Assembly: GCA_018830485.1 (NCBI GenBank)
Contig: JAHJRQ010000015.1
Location: forward strand, 248,001 to 312,000
Direction: 5' to 3'
Length of the DNA stretch: 64,000 nucleotides
Source: Pseudomonadota bacterium
Lineage (GTDB): Bacteria > Desulfobacterota > Desulfobulbia > Desulfobulbales > Desulfurivibrionaceae
Each line of letters begins with the position of its first letter. Position 1 is the first letter of the stretch. The position numbers were made by a program, and so were the translations under genes. The notes beneath the pieces are model-generated. The model was not told the DNA's origin and made no database searches. It saw nothing but the letters and a program-made list of their open reading frames with translations. Shown here piece by piece: positions 62,920 to 64,000 of the stretch.

Positions 62920-64000
62920 TTATTCTCCACGCAGGCTGTCACGCGTCAAAATCGCGTTGAGCGCCAGATTGATATAGTAGTTGGAGCGGCCGATTTTCCG
63001 TTTCTCAAGAAAACCTCCCTCGGTCAGGGCGTTAAGGTACTTGGTGGCGGTCAGCCGGGAGACCTTCAGATCGCGTTCGATGAATTCGATCTTGGTGTAA
63101 GGATGGGTAAAGAGATTATTGATGAGATCCTGGCTGTAAAACTTGTACCGGCTGCGAATACGGTGCTTGGCATCCAGCAGGGCAGCCTTGATGGCATGGA
63201 TGGTGGTGATGGTTTCCCCGGCGGTTTGCTCCACCGCGGTCAGCATGTAGGCGACCCATTCCTCCCAGGCATCCCGGTCGCGCACTGCTTGCAACAGGCG
63301 GTAATAGTCGGTTTTGGTCCGCACGATATGGCGGCTGAGGTAGAGCACCGGGATGTCCAGCAGCCCTTCTTTTACCAGGTAGAGGACATTGATGATCCGG
63401 CCGGTGCGGCCATTGCCGTCATAAAACGGATGGATGCTTTCAAACTGGAAATGGATGAGGGCCATTTTGATGAGCGGGTCGGCGTCAAAAATCGCCGGGT
63501 CGTTGATGAACCGCTCAAGGTCGCGCATCAGGGCCACGATGGTGGCGTGGCCCTGGGGCGGGGTATAGACGGTGTCGCCGGCCCCGTTTTTCAGGGCGGT
63601 TCCGGGCAGCCTGCGCATCCCGGCGCTGTTTTGTTCCAGCTCCGCCTGGATCGCCTCGATATGATTCAGGGTAATGATGCCATTCTGCCGCACGGCCTCA
63701 AAGCCGACCCGCAGGGCCTGGCGATAACGCAAAACTTCCTTGGTTGCCGGATTGGCAGGGCCTTCGGGGAAGGCATCGTCTTTGAACAGCTCGTCGTGGG
63801 TGGTGACAATGTTTTCGATGGCGGAACTGTCCTTGGCCTCCTGCATGCCCAGGGCATTGATGAGAATGCCCTGGTTGGGGATGGAAGCGGCCACTCCCTT
63901 GAGTTCGGCCAGTTTGCGACTGGCGGCAGCCATCTTTTTTAAGATGGTTGCCGTCTCGAAACGATCAGGCGGCAGGTGGTGTAAATGCGGAATCTCGATC
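62920..64000 (-). CDS. Fic-family protein, N-terminus beyond the window edge
   Basis: The frame remains open to the window end. The visible 360 residues include the N-terminal Fic_N region with the antitoxin-like inhibitory helix ALGMQEAKDSSAIENIVTTHDELF, the Fic motif HPFYDGNGRTGR (canonical HPFxDGNGRxxR, about residue 170 from the visible ATG at 63933), and a C-terminal winged-helix (FIERDLKVSRLTATKYLNALTEGG). Such Fic proteins transfer AMP to target hydroxyls, with the (S/T)xxxE(G/N) segment SSAIEN as intrinsic inhibitor. The real start is not seen. Confidence 0.93.
   Translation of the reverse strand, partial: IEIPHLHHLPPDRFETATILKKMAAASRKLAELKGVAASIPNQGILINALGMQEAKDSSAIENIVTTHDELFKDDAFPEGPANPATKEVLRYRQALRVGFEAVRQNGIITLNHIEAIQAELEQNSAGMRRLPGTALKNGAGDTVYTPPQGHATIVALMRDLERFINDPAIFDADPLIKMALIHFQFESIHPFYDGNGRTGRIINVLYLVKEGLLDIPVLYLSRHIVRTKTDYYRLLQAVRDRDAWEEWVAYMLTAVEQTAGETITTIHAIKAALLDAKHRIRSRYKFYSQDLINNLFTHPYTKIEFIERDLKVSRLTATKYLNALTEGGFLEKRKIGRSNYYINLALNAILTRDSLRGE

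Overview
The window reads as a chromosomal piece of a Gram-negative, moderately GC-rich bacterium, most likely a Desulfobacterota (deltaproteobacterial) lineage close to Desulfobulbales. This is an inference from gene content: a type IV pilus cluster with pilSR and a PilA whose N-terminus resembles Geobacter pilins, a Myxococcus-like ABC cassette after pilA, an F-type ATP synthase operon with paired b'/b subunits and no a or c genes, and a holB-ricT-metG block. No rRNA or tRNA gene was seen. There is one tmRNA gene.

Layout. 1-2000: end of a hipB-hipA pair, then a gene-poor stretch that ends at the 3' end of tmRNA. 2031-2893: ssrA and smpB (ribosome rescue). 3018-19940: type IV pilus region, with pilB, a small secreted protein, pilY1, minor pseudopilins (fimT, pilV, pilW, pilX), pilR-pilS, pilA, then an ABC ATPase, a permease and an exported protein. 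20000-24000: repeats, a DUF4143 ATPase, a RelE/RelB-type pair, a YhaM-like nuclease and a glycine-zipper protein. 24132-43005: mostly housekeeping: purL, holB-ricT-metG, a degenerate GGDEF protein, a MinD-like ATPase, yggT-divIVA-DUF167-phosphodiesterase-HIT, a metal-binding periplasmic protein, mutS, an amidase and an HD-GYP response regulator. 43192-56830: a GltD/NfnB-like flavoprotein, cheX, the atp operon, alaS, recA and cinA.

56815-64000 is an accessory zone. It holds debris of a type I restriction locus: a truncated DUF1016 nuclease, a tiny Fic-start/HsdS-end chimera, two direct copies of an HsdS 3' segment, and a frameshifted AlbA-type ATP-binding gene. Next to it is an apparently intact set: an HNH endonuclease whose N-terminus resembles phosphorothioate-binding domains, a HIT protein, a membrane-anchored Mrr-like nuclease and a Fic protein that runs off the window.

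How it works together: PilR/PilS sit divergently from pilA, which has a sigma-54-like promoter and upstream TGTC/GACA motifs. The minor pilins and PilY1 form one overlapping operon that would build the pilus tip, and PilB powers extension. Several palindromic, MITE-like repeats occupy intergenic gaps. The most unusual signals are the nested palindrome at 20085-20373, the rearranged restriction debris, the HIT-HNH pair, the possible decayed integrase start beside tmRNA, and the beta-subunit P-loop variant.
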